Positions 10,106 to 21,150 of a stretch of DNA of 64,000 bases are shown here, piece after piece. Both the position numbers and the translations under genes were made by a program. The stretch is from positions 73,936,131-74,000,130 of the forward strand of contig CM042150.1 in NCBI GenBank assembly GCA_023376005.1, in the 5' to 3' direction. The notes under the pieces were generated by a model. That model did no database searches. It was given only the letters and a program-made list of their open reading frames with translations, and was not told the origin of the DNA. The first letter of the stretch is position 1, and each line of letters opens with the position of its first letter. Source of the DNA: Doryteuthis pealeii (taxonomy: Eukaryota; Mollusca; Cephalopoda; Myopsida; Loliginidae).

Positions 10106-10953
10106 ATCCCAAATAATGTTGTCATATTCAATTGAATTTACAAGACTGACTGTGTAGTAAGAGTTAGTTCGTTTTAGACCAAGGAGGTGTGTTAAAAAAA
10201 GTATAAAAACTGAAGCTGTATTTACCAAGATAGAATTGAACAATGAATGAAACATTCATTTTGTTCATACTAGTTTACTTGGCATTCTGGATATTTATTT
10301 TAGTGTGCTTTCTATTTGTTACAACTTTAAAACTCTTTTTTTGATATTGTCAAACCTTGCTGTTACATTTCTTTTAATGTCCTTCATATCCTCAAATCTA
10401 AAAATTTGAAAAGAATTTTCAATTTAGGAAACAAGCAAAAGTCATAGCTGAAAATGGGTGAAACTAATCTAAAGGAATTTGCCCATTTTTTGGGAGTAAC
10501 TGAACTTGTACAAAATGTCAATAAAAATAAAATAGAAAAATTAATTTTCAATTAAATGGTCATGTTTTAAGAAAATATTGATTGTAAAAATGCTTCTGTT
10601 GTGGACTACAATTAAGTAGACTGCAGGTTGCATGTTAGACTTTTGGTCTAGAAGAATCATTAACCAACCTAGTATTCATTTTTGCATGTGTTTTTTAATG
10701 TCATAACAATAAAAATGATGTCTCATGAGTTGCCGAGATGATTTTAATCTGGGATTTAATGTAGACATTTGAAAAGGAAACTTTGGGTTTAGAGTTTATG
10801 AGTGGTTCAGTTAGTTCTATTTCTCTGAATAAGCAAATGACCATTAGAAGTGAATCAAGACTAATTGCATTAATTGTTGTGGAAGCCAAATCCATAGTTA
10901 ACCTGTTGAGAAATGCATTTAACTGTATTCAACCATCTTTCTTGAGTTGTCTG
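10106..10953. other. AT-rich DNA, right part of duplication copy A
   Basis: No element or gene recognised. The same sequence returns at 14650-15506. Confidence 0.5.
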
Positions 10954-11545
10954 TGTGTGGTAGCTTGCAGTAGTGTTGAATTAGTTGTCTGTATTTCTTC
11001 TGTGGTAGCAGGTCCTTGTTCTTGCTTGACAGCTTCCTTTCGGTCTTCAGAGATGGTTATTCTTAACCTTGCAGTAGCCACCATTTTCAATTAGGTCTGC
11101 CAATTTGTTAGAGTATTCAACGTATCCATCTCCACAGTAGCATTGCTTTGTCTGCTTGGTATTATGATGTTCTTCTCCCTTGGAGTGATTTGATGGCCAC
11201 TTTCCTCCTTGTGATGTTTGATTTTGGAGGCTTTGATTTCTCTAGTACCTGCCTCACTTTTCATTTTAGCTCATCTGCTCACGCTTGAGAATATTTAAGG
11301 TTGCCTCATTGGAGCTATTAGGTCTAAGTATGGAATCCACTTGATGGTTGTGTTGAAGTTAGACCCTTGTTTAGCACTGTCTTTTCTCTGAGGCGGTTAG
11401 CTGGCATTTACTGATGTTGACAATGGCATCTACTGGCGGGTGATGGGTTTGATCTGTTGTAATGCAGGTTTTTATCTTATCCAACTTCCTAATTTGGCGA
11501 GGCTTGACCTCCTGAATTTCCTGGTTGTAGACATCATAGAAATGA
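10954..11545 (-). mobile_element. Penelope-like element remnant, copy B (truncated)
   Basis: Duplicate of the fragment at 6365-6967. It lacks the last 75 bases that encode the YGLPKIHK region and carries extra one-base deletions that break the frame again, for example after the PADKG region near 11130-11160. There is no intact open frame. Confidence 0.8.
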
Positions 11546-12756
11546 ATACATATGGAACCTATAATTAAAAAGGCTAGATTAGATTTTTTTTAACCCAAAA
11601 AAACCCAATATGAGTCTAGGTAAAAAAAAAATCATACACAAGAGAATAGGTAGATATTCTAGGCAAAAAAAAACATTAGGTTTATAAGTCCCAAAATTAC
11701 ACTGGATTATCCAATTGGAAACAAAGGAGTTAGGTTAAGAGTTGTAAGTGACAGTTATCTCAGACTGCACGTTCAATCCTGGTCAAGGGCAGCAGTAGCA
11801 TAGAATGATTATTAACACAGCTTAAACCTGTACCCCAGCTATGGTTAGTGGAATAAGAGCAAGATATGCCCATGGACTGAATAATGGGTTAGGTTCAAAG
11901 TTCCGTGATGGCTCCCAAGTTCAAAAAGAAGTTTCCAGAGTTCAACAAGAAATACCTGAAGAAGGCCAAAACGTTGTACAGATAACAATGAAGATGAGGA
12001 TAATAGTCCAAATAATACAAATAATACTAATTATCAAGCCTTATCTAAAAAAATCAGAGAAATAGTCTCCTGAAGAATATTGAATTTGTTTCAAACTTTT
12101 ACCAAATGTTTCATTTCTATCAGAAACAACTCAGAATCACTTGAAAATGCTTCTATGTGTGTGTATCTTTATTTTTATCAAATAAGAAAACAGATTCAAA
12201 AGACAGTGATTAAAAGAGACAAAATATTTTAATTTAATTAAAATCTACAAAATTGATTTTTTTTTCTAAAACGATTGAAATAAATGTAGTTAAGGAAGAA
12301 ATACCTTTTTTAAGAGAAATTCTAATAATGTGTATCATAGAATTCATTTTATCTTTTGAACTTATCAAACTTTTTATGCACATGACATGGCGGTCGATCC
12401 TGTTAAAAAAAAGACCTTGGGGGTCATTACCTTTACTTTTTATTTTCTTTTATTTTGTCTGATAAGATAAATCCAACTAAACAGGATTTGCAAATGACAA
12501 GGCTAAAACTGCATTTCCTCTGTTTCTTAGAAAGAAATGCTCTGAAGGTAAAAACATCTCCTGAATTTGGCCTTATGAAAACCAAATACACCAAAGGTTG
12601 CAAGATGTTTGCAAATGTCAGCAGTCGGCATAATTCCAAGATTCTACTTCCTGCTGGATTTGCTTTCCAATATTCGGCCATTTACACAACATTTATCCTG
12701 TAAGTGTCTTTATGTACAAGATTCATTCCTAAAGTTTTATCAAAGTAAGGAGTGGC
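11546..12756. other. Duplicate of 6968-8194: A-rich flank, terminal-repeat arm and overlapping frames
   Basis: The order is the same as in copy A: A-rich flank, the Penelope-associated arm at about 11915-12035, a GT-containing AT-rich stretch, then the unassigned overlapping frames at about 12385-12730. It adds no new feature. Confidence 0.7.
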
Positions 12757-12945
12757 ACGAAAAATAGCAATTAATTAATATGTCTCTTCTTCCAAGCAAC
12801 CACCCCCCAGCTATACATAAATAGTAGGGCAGGCTAGGCGCTTTAATTTTGGCATGGCCTATGGTCTTGAATAAAACCAAACCGGCTATGCTACTTAAAA
12901 ATTGACCTTGTGTCACATCCGGCTTGTGGTGGAGGGGTTGGGTAA
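12757..12945 (+). repeat. SINE family A body (copy in duplication B)
   Basis: Essentially identical to 8195-8380; see that entry. Confidence 0.6.
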
Positions 12946-13899
12946 ATACATAATAAACAAAACTGTTTCTTGATATTGTCCAAGCCAATGCAGCCCAGAG
13001 AGTAATAACAAAAATGAAAAGATTACAAACTGAAGAGGTAAGAAGGAAATAGTTTATTTTAATGTGAACATGGGAACTGCAATTAAAATAATAATTAAAA
13101 TGAAATATAATCTAGGGAAACCTTTTATCTATCTATATATTAATCTGCTCATTTATAACTTATGTGCATCTGGTTTATGGTGGTATAGAATTATTCAGCT
13201 CATAAATTATCTGTTTTGTCTGGGTTTGTTTTTTTTTTGTTTCCTGAAACAAAGGCATCTAATAAAAGATGGAAATATCACCTTATACAAAGTCGAATCT
13301 TTATTCTCTTGATTTGCAGGGCATTTTTTTTAGGTGGTCAATCTAAGAGCTCCGTAAGTGTAAGTCTATCCCATGGGCTGGCTGGCATTAAAAGAAAGCA
13401 ATTTCTCCTTTATGGTGTCAAAAGTAAAACTTTGGATGAAGTGGAATTATGGGATATTTTAATTTTATTTTATTTTAATTTTTTATCTTTTATAGTTTTA
13501 TTTTCATAAACTTCATTGATTTATTATTATTTACTAACTAGATACTTATGTTACTAAGAATGGATAAATAGATAGATAAGATGGTATAAATAATAGAATT
13601 AGCTAAGTGAAATCTATTTTTCTACCCTTCTGTCTCATCATTGTTGGAGAAAGTTTCAATGAGTGTGGAAGGAATAATTTGGTATCTTGCATTTTCTAGG
13701 CTGGTGATCTACCGACCTTTTACTTGAAGTCTTGTGAACACTTTAATTGTCATTTTTGATGATAATGCCAGAAATAAAACAAACAAATATATCTATTTTT
13801 AGTATAACACATATATGAGAAAATGGCCTTGCAAATATAAACCCAAAGCTGATATTATTAAAGGGTATTCAATTCCAATGTTTGCAGGATCAAAAATAT

Positions 13900-14066
13900 A
13901 AACCCTATATATTATATATATATATATATATATGAAGAAGAAAATATTTAAAAAATATACAAACAAAGGATGTTTATGATCAGGGGAAACAATTCCCCTG
14001 ATCTGATATTTTCCATATATATATATATATATATATATATAGGATATATAAAATTTCTTCTCATAT

Positions 14067-14101
<35 letters not shown>

Positions 14102-14105
14102 TGTG
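13900..14105. repeat. TA tracts flanking a hairpin, copy B
   Basis: Second copy of 9340-9546. The central hairpin here reads GATCAGGGGAAACAATTC followed by CCCTGATC, two bases shorter in the loop and stem than copy A. TA tract lengths also differ. Confidence 0.75.
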
Positions 14106-14214
14106 TGGAACTGTGCATATTCAGGATGCCAATCAGAAACTGCCAGGGGTGAGGACGAATAGGGAAGCTTGGCAAAGGAATGTCATTGAAAACCATCATG
14201 AGAGCATGACCTGA

Positions 14215-14492
14215 TGATGATATATGCATAATGGCCATAATATATATGCATAAACAGTGCCTATACATATGCATTCATATGTACATATATATATACACAT
14301 GCATATATACATATAAATGCATACACACAAGCATATATATATATAGATGTATAGATATATGCATACATACATTAACGGAAAAATATGTATGCACATATAT
14401 TAATACACATATGTGCATGCATATGCGTGTATACACACAATTGCACATACATTTACATGATCCCATTATGTATACAGATATATATACACATG

Positions 14493-14523
<31 letters not shown>

Positions 14524-14665
14524 GTGAGCATGTGTATATATATATGTATACATAAATACGCAAATGTATGCAAGCCTGGATACACATACATGCATATACA
14601 CACACAAACACAAAAACACACTCATGCCCAAACACACACACATATATATGTTTCTAAATCCCAAA
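14215..14665. repeat. Alternating purine-pyrimidine tract, copy B
   Basis: Second copy of 9640-10105 with small unit-number changes. Open frames inside are simple-sequence artefacts. Confidence 0.85.
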
Positions 14666-15506
14666 TAATGTTGTCATATTCAATTGAATTTACAAGACTG
14701 ACTGTGTAGTAAGAGTTAGTTCGTTTTAGACCAAGGAGGTGTGTTAAAAAAGTATAAAAACTGAAGCTGTATTTACCAAGATAGAATTGAACAATGAATG
14801 AAACATTCATTTTGTTCATACTAGTTTACTTGGCATTCTGGATATTTATTTTAGTGTGCTTTCTATTTGTTAAAACAACTTTAAAACTCTTCTTTTGATA
14901 TTGTCAAACCTTGCTGTTACATTTCTTTTAATGTCCTTCATATCCTCAAATCTAAAAATTTGAAAAGAATTTTCAATTTAGGAAACAAGCAAAAGTCATA
15001 GCTGAAAATGGGTGAAACTAATCTAAAGGAATTTGCCCATTTTTGGGAGTAACTGAACTTGTACAAAATGTCAATAAAAATAAAATAGAAAAATTAATTT
15101 TCAATTAAATGGTCATGTTTTAAGAAAATATTGATTGTAAAAATGCTTCTGTTGTGGACTACAATTAAGTAGACTGCAGGTTGCATGTTAGACTTTTGGT
15201 CTAGAAGAATCATTAACCAACCTAGTATTCATTTTTGCATGTGTTTTTTAATGTCATAACAATAAAAATGATGTCTCATGAGTTGCCGAGATGATTTTAA
15301 TCTGGGATTTAATGTAGACATTTGAAAAGGAAACTTTGGGTTTAGAGTTTATGAGTGGTTCAGTTAGTTCTATTTCTCTGAATAAGCAAATGACCATTAG
15401 AAGTGAATCAAGACTAATTGCATTAATTGTTGTGGAAGCCAAATCCATAGTTAACCTGTTGAGAAATGCATTTAACTGTATTCAACCATCTTTCTTGAGT
15501 TGTCTG

Positions 15507-16774
15507 GTTGCAAGTGATAAAGTTACTAAATGTTGTTTAGGTTCATGTGCATGCATTTATTTAATGTCTCAAGTAAATGCAAGCATGGCTAAATAGAATC
15601 CTCCCAACTTGTATATGTGCATCAATATGACATGCAAACAAAGCTGGATGGACAAAATTGTTGCTGCCTTAGCTGCATCAAATCCAGAGATGAATCCAAC
15701 ATTTAAAAAAAGAATAATAAAGGTTATGATTTGGTGTTGGTAAAGCATTTAAAGCATTGTTTACTAGGAACAGGTTTAACTAAAGTGCACTGTGCTTTAG
15801 CACAAGTGTTACATAATGACCCCCCCCCTCCCAACACCACAGATGGCACCACAAATGTCTGACATTTGCAGAAATGTAATTGACAGGTGACAAGTCAAAG
15901 TTCACCTCTGCTGAAGTCTGAGAAACTGTTGGAAACGCATGGGCAAATCTTGATTAGCATGTCATGTGAGATTTGAGAAGTTTAGTTAGATTTGAAAAGT
16001 TGGAGTTTCTGAGAAAGACAAAGAGATGCATTTTGAGAGTTTCAATGTCTACAAGTTCTTTTGAGAGACTTCAACATAAACTTAGAAGATGCAAAGTTAT
16101 TTCACCCCACCCCCCTCAAAAACGACAATTGGAAACCCATTTAAAAAGCCAACCTGATTAAATTAAAATGCAAATAATAAATGTATGAACCAAATTATAA
16201 ATGCATATTTGTCAACATTCATAATCAAGACAGAAATGGTTTGAAGGAGATAAACTTGATTCGTAATTAAGTTTAGAATTTTTTTTTTTCACACAATCAT
16301 TCTCATTAACCTTGAATATCTGAATGGTCATAAGAAAGGTGTAAGATCTAAGAGGCAATTATTTCTATTCTAATATTCAAACCACAACATTCAATGCTTT
16401 AAATTGATTTAAAATAAGGAAAACTGATTTTTAACAATAAAGGAAAAAGTTTAGTAATTTTCTGAGTTCAGGACTTTTAGAATCTTCTTGTTCTGTTTTT
16501 CCTTTTTTTTTCTAGCTATTCAAATTAAAAAGAGCAAATTATTCTAAGAATTCTATGTTTTGTTTATTGAATGTACAGAATGTTGGAAACTTTCCGAGTA
16601 ACCTTTGATATAAGCAATTCTTCTGGTACATTAATATGTTGAGTGAAATATAATAAATCAACTCAGTTTCAGGGGGTCATCTTCATAGCAGTGTCTGCTC
16701 CCTTGTGTAAATGTTTAAATGACCAGCACCTGTGACAAACCAAAAGAATAATGCTGATTAGGGTTTATTTCCTA
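15507..16774. other. Unique AT-rich DNA, nothing recognised
   Basis: It contains C-runs at about 15821-15829 and 16102-16113. One 62-residue open frame (15973-16161) shows no motif. Confidence 0.55.
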
Positions 16775-17066
16775 TAAAAAAATTATTTAATCACACTTGA
16801 CTTCATAACAACAAGAAGTCAATTCTATTAAATAATAACATTCTAAAGCCAGTATTTATCCAACTTTTCACAGTTGTGACACAAGATCACTTTAATGTGG
16901 GAACATTAAAGTGATCATTAAAGTGATCATTAAAGTTCCCATATTAAAGTGATCTTGTGTCACAACTGTGAAAAGTTGGATAAATACTGGCTTTAGAATT
17001 TTATTATTTAATAGAATTGACTTCTTGCTGTTATGAAGTCAAGTGTGATTAAATAATTTTTTTTCT
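16775..17066. repeat. 292-bp foldback element (near-perfect inverted repeat)
   Basis: Left arm 16775-16904 and right arm 16935-17066 are almost perfect reverse complements over about 130 bp, with only a few mismatches and a one- or two-base indel. The 30-base loop repeats ATTAAAGTGATC twice, and the same word continues into the arm. The outer ends are A/T-rich (about TATAAAAAAATTATTT and AATTTTTTTTCTA) and each is bounded by TA, which would suit a Tc1/mariner-type TA insertion. No transposase reading is present. It is either a long-TIR MITE or a snapback duplication. If transcribed it would form a long double-stranded RNA hairpin. Confidence 0.85.
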
Positions 17067-17935
17067 ATCTTGAAGGCAATTTTTCAAACTAGATTTTGAG
17101 ATTACAATAACTTATTATATATATTATTATAAGTCATTTAAGAATACACATTTATATGTGAGTCATTAGACAGATCTAATCAGTTACATTTAAACAGACA
17201 TTTGTAGAATAAAAAAAGGAAAGAGTATAAAAGCAATACTTACAATGAACAAAAAAAGAAAAAAATCAATAAAGTTTTTTTCAGTTTAAAAGATATAAAA
17301 TCATAATTTGTAATTCTGAAAAAGAAAAATCATATCAGATTATCTCATTTGTTCAAGAAAGAGTTCACTCAGTGCAGAACATTGATTTGCACTAATTTAA
17401 AATAGCTAATCAACACCCAAAATTCTAGTGTCCCACCCTGTGATGGTTCTTTTTTTTTTTTTTTCAAATTTCTACTCTGTCTGTCTTAAAACAAAACATT
17501 CAACAGAGTCAGGTTTTCTAAGAACAGATATAATTAGATGCAATTAATAACCTTATATTTCTTTGCAAAGAATAAAACTACCAAATTTAGCTTATTCTTT
17601 AAATAATTTTTTGGTAAAATAATTTAGAATTCTTTGACGATTACCAAAAAGACAAAATTAGGAGAAATTTAAAACAGACCAAATTTTTTTATTACATGAA
17701 GTCTGTCCTAAATTGATCCAGCCATGTACTATTAATGAAAAAGAAAAAAAGATTTTAAAAAAACCTACCGAGAGAAAAAACATTTTAGTTCCTTTCTCTT
17801 TGGGATTGTTGCATAATTGTGTGGTGGCATGTTTTTTTTGACAATACCCAGTGGCAATAATGCAAAGGGCCCAAGTGGAAAAAAAAAAACACCCATTGGG
17901 AAACTTAACCCCAAAGGCGGGAATCTTGCATGTCA
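17067..17935. other. AT-rich DNA, nothing recognised
   Basis: It has an A/T-rich stretch and a T run of about 16 (17449-17464). The 92-residue frame (17658-17936, minus) has no recognisable motif and low-complexity parts. Confidence 0.5.
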
Positions 17936-18330
17936 CATGTTTTAGTTAGTTAGGAAATCAGTTTCAGCCAGAGATGAAGTAGAACAGACGTGTTCTGCTG
18001 GGGTTGAACTTAACCATGTTCTGCTGGGGTTGAACTCAACCGTGCAGTGAATAATGAAAATGGGCAGTAATACAAGAAAGCAAAGTTTTGTAGTTAATTA
18101 ATGCATGACTTAAAAAGAAGCTGTTAGTTAGAGACAGCAACCAGACAAGAACTTGGTAAGAAGATAGAAGACTAGACAAAATGACCAGACAAAGAAATAA
18201 TGGATAACAGCTACTAGACAAAACAGTAAAGAATGAAGTACCAGACAAGTAAGTCACAACGCTGTATCTCTGTCTGCTTCTCTCTAATGCCCCTCTCTCT
18301 CTATGTTACATGAGTCCACACTTTCTCAAT
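17936..18330. repeat. Unclassified patch with short direct repeats
   Basis: The word GTTCTGCTGGGGTTGAACT occurs twice, 28 bases apart (about 17991 and 18018). It is followed by a purine-rich stretch with recurring ACCAGACAA and CTAGACAAAA words, then a pyrimidine-rich CTCTCTCTC end. It is denser and less AT-rich than its flanks and might be LTR material, but no second copy lies in the window. Confidence 0.3.
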
Positions 18331-18837
18331 GTATATACCCAACGAGGGTAAATAATAGGATGTGATACTCTTATCCCCAATTTCAAGATCAATATCAACA
18401 GTGTCATCATATTCAGAGCAGACCTGGAAGTAATGGCACACTTCCCAGATCTCCAGAACTAGAACCTCACCATCTGATGCAGTTTAGTATCAAACTCAGG
18501 ACCCTTTTTTTTTTGGTGAGGAGACTCCTCTGCAGGGTATACAATCAGGATATTCTGAGTTCCAATAACAGAGGAAACATTGATGATAAGTGACATTCTT
18601 AAAGTTTGAAAGGTTGTTGTTAATATTAATTGTTTTTACATTTTGAATTTCATGACTTACACAAAAATATCATTGGGTTTTATATAATGCTAGATATGTT
18701 TAAAATATTAATACAAAAATACATCATTAATTATCATTTTAAACTTTCCCAATTCTATTATTAGAGTATTAGAACTAGATAAATTGTTCCTATTCTGTAT
18801 TACAGTAAAGATCAATATCTACCTGCATGAGAAATTA
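18331..18837. other. Unique DNA, nothing recognised
   Basis: Contains a T run (18507-18516). No coding-like or RNA-like signal. Confidence 0.5.
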
Positions 18838-19268
18838 ACCCTTTCACTGCCATGTGTAATTATATTTAGATTCTTAGTGCTGCACTGTCCTATTAGCAGG
18901 ACATAAAATACACTGACTGTATCCACTGCATAGGGGTAAGACCTCCCCCAAAAAGGGTGTCCTGAGTATGAGAGTAAACTATATACGGTGGTAAGGCTTG
19001 AGTTCTGAAACTCTGGAGAGTGTTGAGTCACTGTTCATTGCCATTGCTCATAGGTCCTCTCTTATTCAGAGTAGTTCAGAGCTATTAGGGTCCCATTTAT
19101 GGGTCAAATTGAACCATTTGAGAGTTAGTAGTATTATATAGAAATGTGTGCAAACAAATTATTATTAAATTGAAAATAGTTACATGAATTCATATAATTG
19201 CAAAAGACTGACCTCAGCATAAATCAACCCAACAACGGTTGATACACTATAAAACCAACCAACCAACC
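18838..19268 (+). repeat. Dispersed repeat family B (SINE-like)
   Basis: Order of shared words: ATACACTGACTGTATCCACT, AAGGGTGTCCTGAGTATGA, GTAAGGCTTGAGTTCTGAAA, TTCATTGCCATTGCTCATAG, TAGGGTCCCATTTATGGGTC, then a tail ending in ATAAAACCAACCAACC. The same order is found at 36795, 42810, 45480 and 57520, all on the plus strand. No coding sense; probably a non-autonomous retroelement. The tail is an AACC microsatellite. Confidence 0.65.
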
Positions 19269-20551
19269 AACCTAGTGCTGTATTGTGTGTAACTAGTTGA
19301 ATCCCTAGCACCAAGCCACATGTAAATATATTTGAATTTCCAACAATCTTCCATTTGCTGATAAATATTTTTCATCCATTTGGGGAATTTGGCAGAGAAG
19401 TTTCTTGTTATTTTAACACCAAATTTGCCATAGTTTTTTTTTTTTAAATCCAGATTGTTGCCAAAAACATCTTCGCAAATATCCCAAAGACCAGAAAGTA
19501 CATTGTTCATATATCGATGTATGGATTGTGAGAATATAAACAGACAATCATGTCCTTCTGAACTGTTCTTATGGGATACCACATAGTCACGCATTATATA
19601 TGTTAAGTAGAAAGGTTATCTGGCATTGCCTACAGTGGGAAAATAACATAATATATAAAAGTATCATAAGTATAACATATTTCTTCTGAATTAATTAATT
19701 ATTTTATTGGTTTATATTTACCATGATATGGATCTTAATAAAATTTATACTTAATTTTCCTAAGCAGAATTTTTTAGAAAATGTAAAAAATTAAAAGTAA
19801 CAAACATATATAACTATTTTTTCATGCTAAAATGTTTTTTCTAAAAAATTTTTAAAAAATCAAAGGAAGTGAGGGTTAACAGACTTTAAAAAATATATTT
19901 CTACAAAGTTTTTAAAAGTTAAACACCTTTAAAAAATAATTACATTTATTGCTGAATAAATTCCAAAAAACAAAATTAACAATTAATGCAATTAAGAGAA
20001 TACTAAAAAATATTAAGAAAGACGTTTGTAATTATAAAGAAAACACAAACAATAAAAATGATTATATGGTTATTAAGGAAATAAAATACAAACAATTAAA
20101 AAATTATTGGTAATTTTCAATAAACAAAAATATTTATTAATAAACAAAAGAGAATTCCTTTTGTTCTCTTTCATCTGATTTGTTATATTTTTACTAATGC
20201 AACATTAGTTTTACTTTTTATTTGTTTCAGTTTTGATTTGATTTTGAAAGAGTGAAAGACAAGACAGATAATTGTAGTGTTATTCCTAAGATGTGAATAT
20301 TTTTCAAGTTGAGATGCCCCAAAAATTACCCATAACTTTGCTCCTGGTAACCAAAAACAAATTTCACTTTCATAACAAATTTAGAGCTATGTTATCATGG
20401 AAAATCTTATGGCAAAATGTCCCATTTTCCCATTAATTGAGTTACAAACTAATAGGCACAAAGAATAAATTTACTTATTTAAGAAAAAATAGGGCTACAC
20501 ATGCAACAAAAGAAATAACAAAGTTGTTTGTGAATGGGGGGGGGGGCTAAT
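19269..20551. other. Very AT-rich DNA, nothing recognised
   Basis: From about 19650 to 20160 it is almost entirely A and T with no order I can name. A 115-residue frame (19247-19594, minus) begins outside and ends within the family B tail and shows no motif. A G run lies at 20537-20545. Confidence 0.5.
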
Positions 20552-20822
20552 GTGACAGAGTGCAACATTATAGTGATTTTGAACTCCAGTTTTCCTTCTT
20601 CTAGACTGGTTGCCCTACCAAGGTTAAAGAGTTCAGTTTACTATACTATTTATACATAGTTTAAGGGGAAAATAGTCGGATGCATACCTTTCCCAAGGGT
20701 ATTAGTGCTATGTGAAATCCAAACAGAGTATTAGTCTTTAAACATATAAGTGCAACTGGAGTTTGACCTCGTTTACTACAATGTTGAAGTTCAGTACATA
20801 AACCACTACACAATGGGGACTA
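20552..20822 (-). repeat. SINE family A copy, reversed
   Basis: Reversed family words: TGTGACAGAGTGCAACA (tail), CTTCTTCTAGACTGGTTGCC, TACCTTTCCCAAGGGTATTA and GTGCTATGTGAAAT. At the tRNA-like head end it has CATAAACCACTACAC. This is a nearly full-length, diverged copy. Confidence 0.55.
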
Positions 20823-21039
20823 ATTTCACCTCAGATTGATGAACCAAAGAACAAAGAAATTCCTGATAATGCACAAAACCTTACAACTGAGGAATGATAT
20901 GTCTATGTGTCAAGAAAAAAATAAGAGAATCTGAAAACAAGAACTTTAAAATTTATTTTATGATTGTACTCAAATGTCAGCAATTAATAATTATTTTAAC
21001 TTTTCCTCATGATATTGTGTTGTCTCTCCCATCACTTAC

Positions 21040-21150
21040 ATCAAGACCAAGTATCCACTTTTTCTTCCTTACCCAACAGCTAGGGGAATCTATTTATCCA
21101 ACCCTCTGCCACAAGTAGGATGCAACACAAAGTTTTTAAGCAGGGTTTAA
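21040..21150 (-). repeat. SINE family A 3' fragment, reversed
   Basis: Shares CCACAAGTAGGATGCAACAC and TTTTTAAGCAGGGTTT with the reversed copy at 23845-24015. Confidence 0.45.

Larger units (their letters stand above)
6365..10953 (+). repeat. Tandem segmental duplication, copy A (4589 bp)
   Basis: This segment is followed directly by a second copy in the same orientation (10954-15506). The left boundary cuts the Penelope-like frame: TGTGTGGTAGCTTGC follows CCATATA at 6365 and TTGTCTG at 10954. The right boundary, TTGAGTTGTCTG, is followed by TGTGTGG at the internal junction and by GTTGCAAG after copy B. Only a few bases of shared TG-rich sequence occur at the junction. All internal features (Penelope remnant, terminal-repeat arm, SINE, TA palindrome, purine-pyrimidine tract) occur in both copies, so the duplication is younger than all of them. 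Confidence 0.95.
10954..15506 (+). repeat. Tandem segmental duplication, copy B (4553 bp)
   Basis: Head-to-tail with copy A and 36 bases shorter. The visible differences are dominated by missing single bases in short homopolymers or doublets (AACCGTATCC to AACGTATCC, GATGGGTTATT to GATGGTTATT, fewer GT and TA units). A few substitutions also occur, such as CTGCCTCATC to CTGTCTCATC near 13632. This pattern fits residual long-read error or haplotype copies better than long independent evolution. Confidence 0.95.

Noticed and set aside
9636..10255. Several overlapping open frames rich in Tyr, Ile, Cys, Val and His
   Set aside because: They come from an alternating purine-pyrimidine microsatellite field and occur on both strands; no protein meaning. 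The same applies at 13948-14709.
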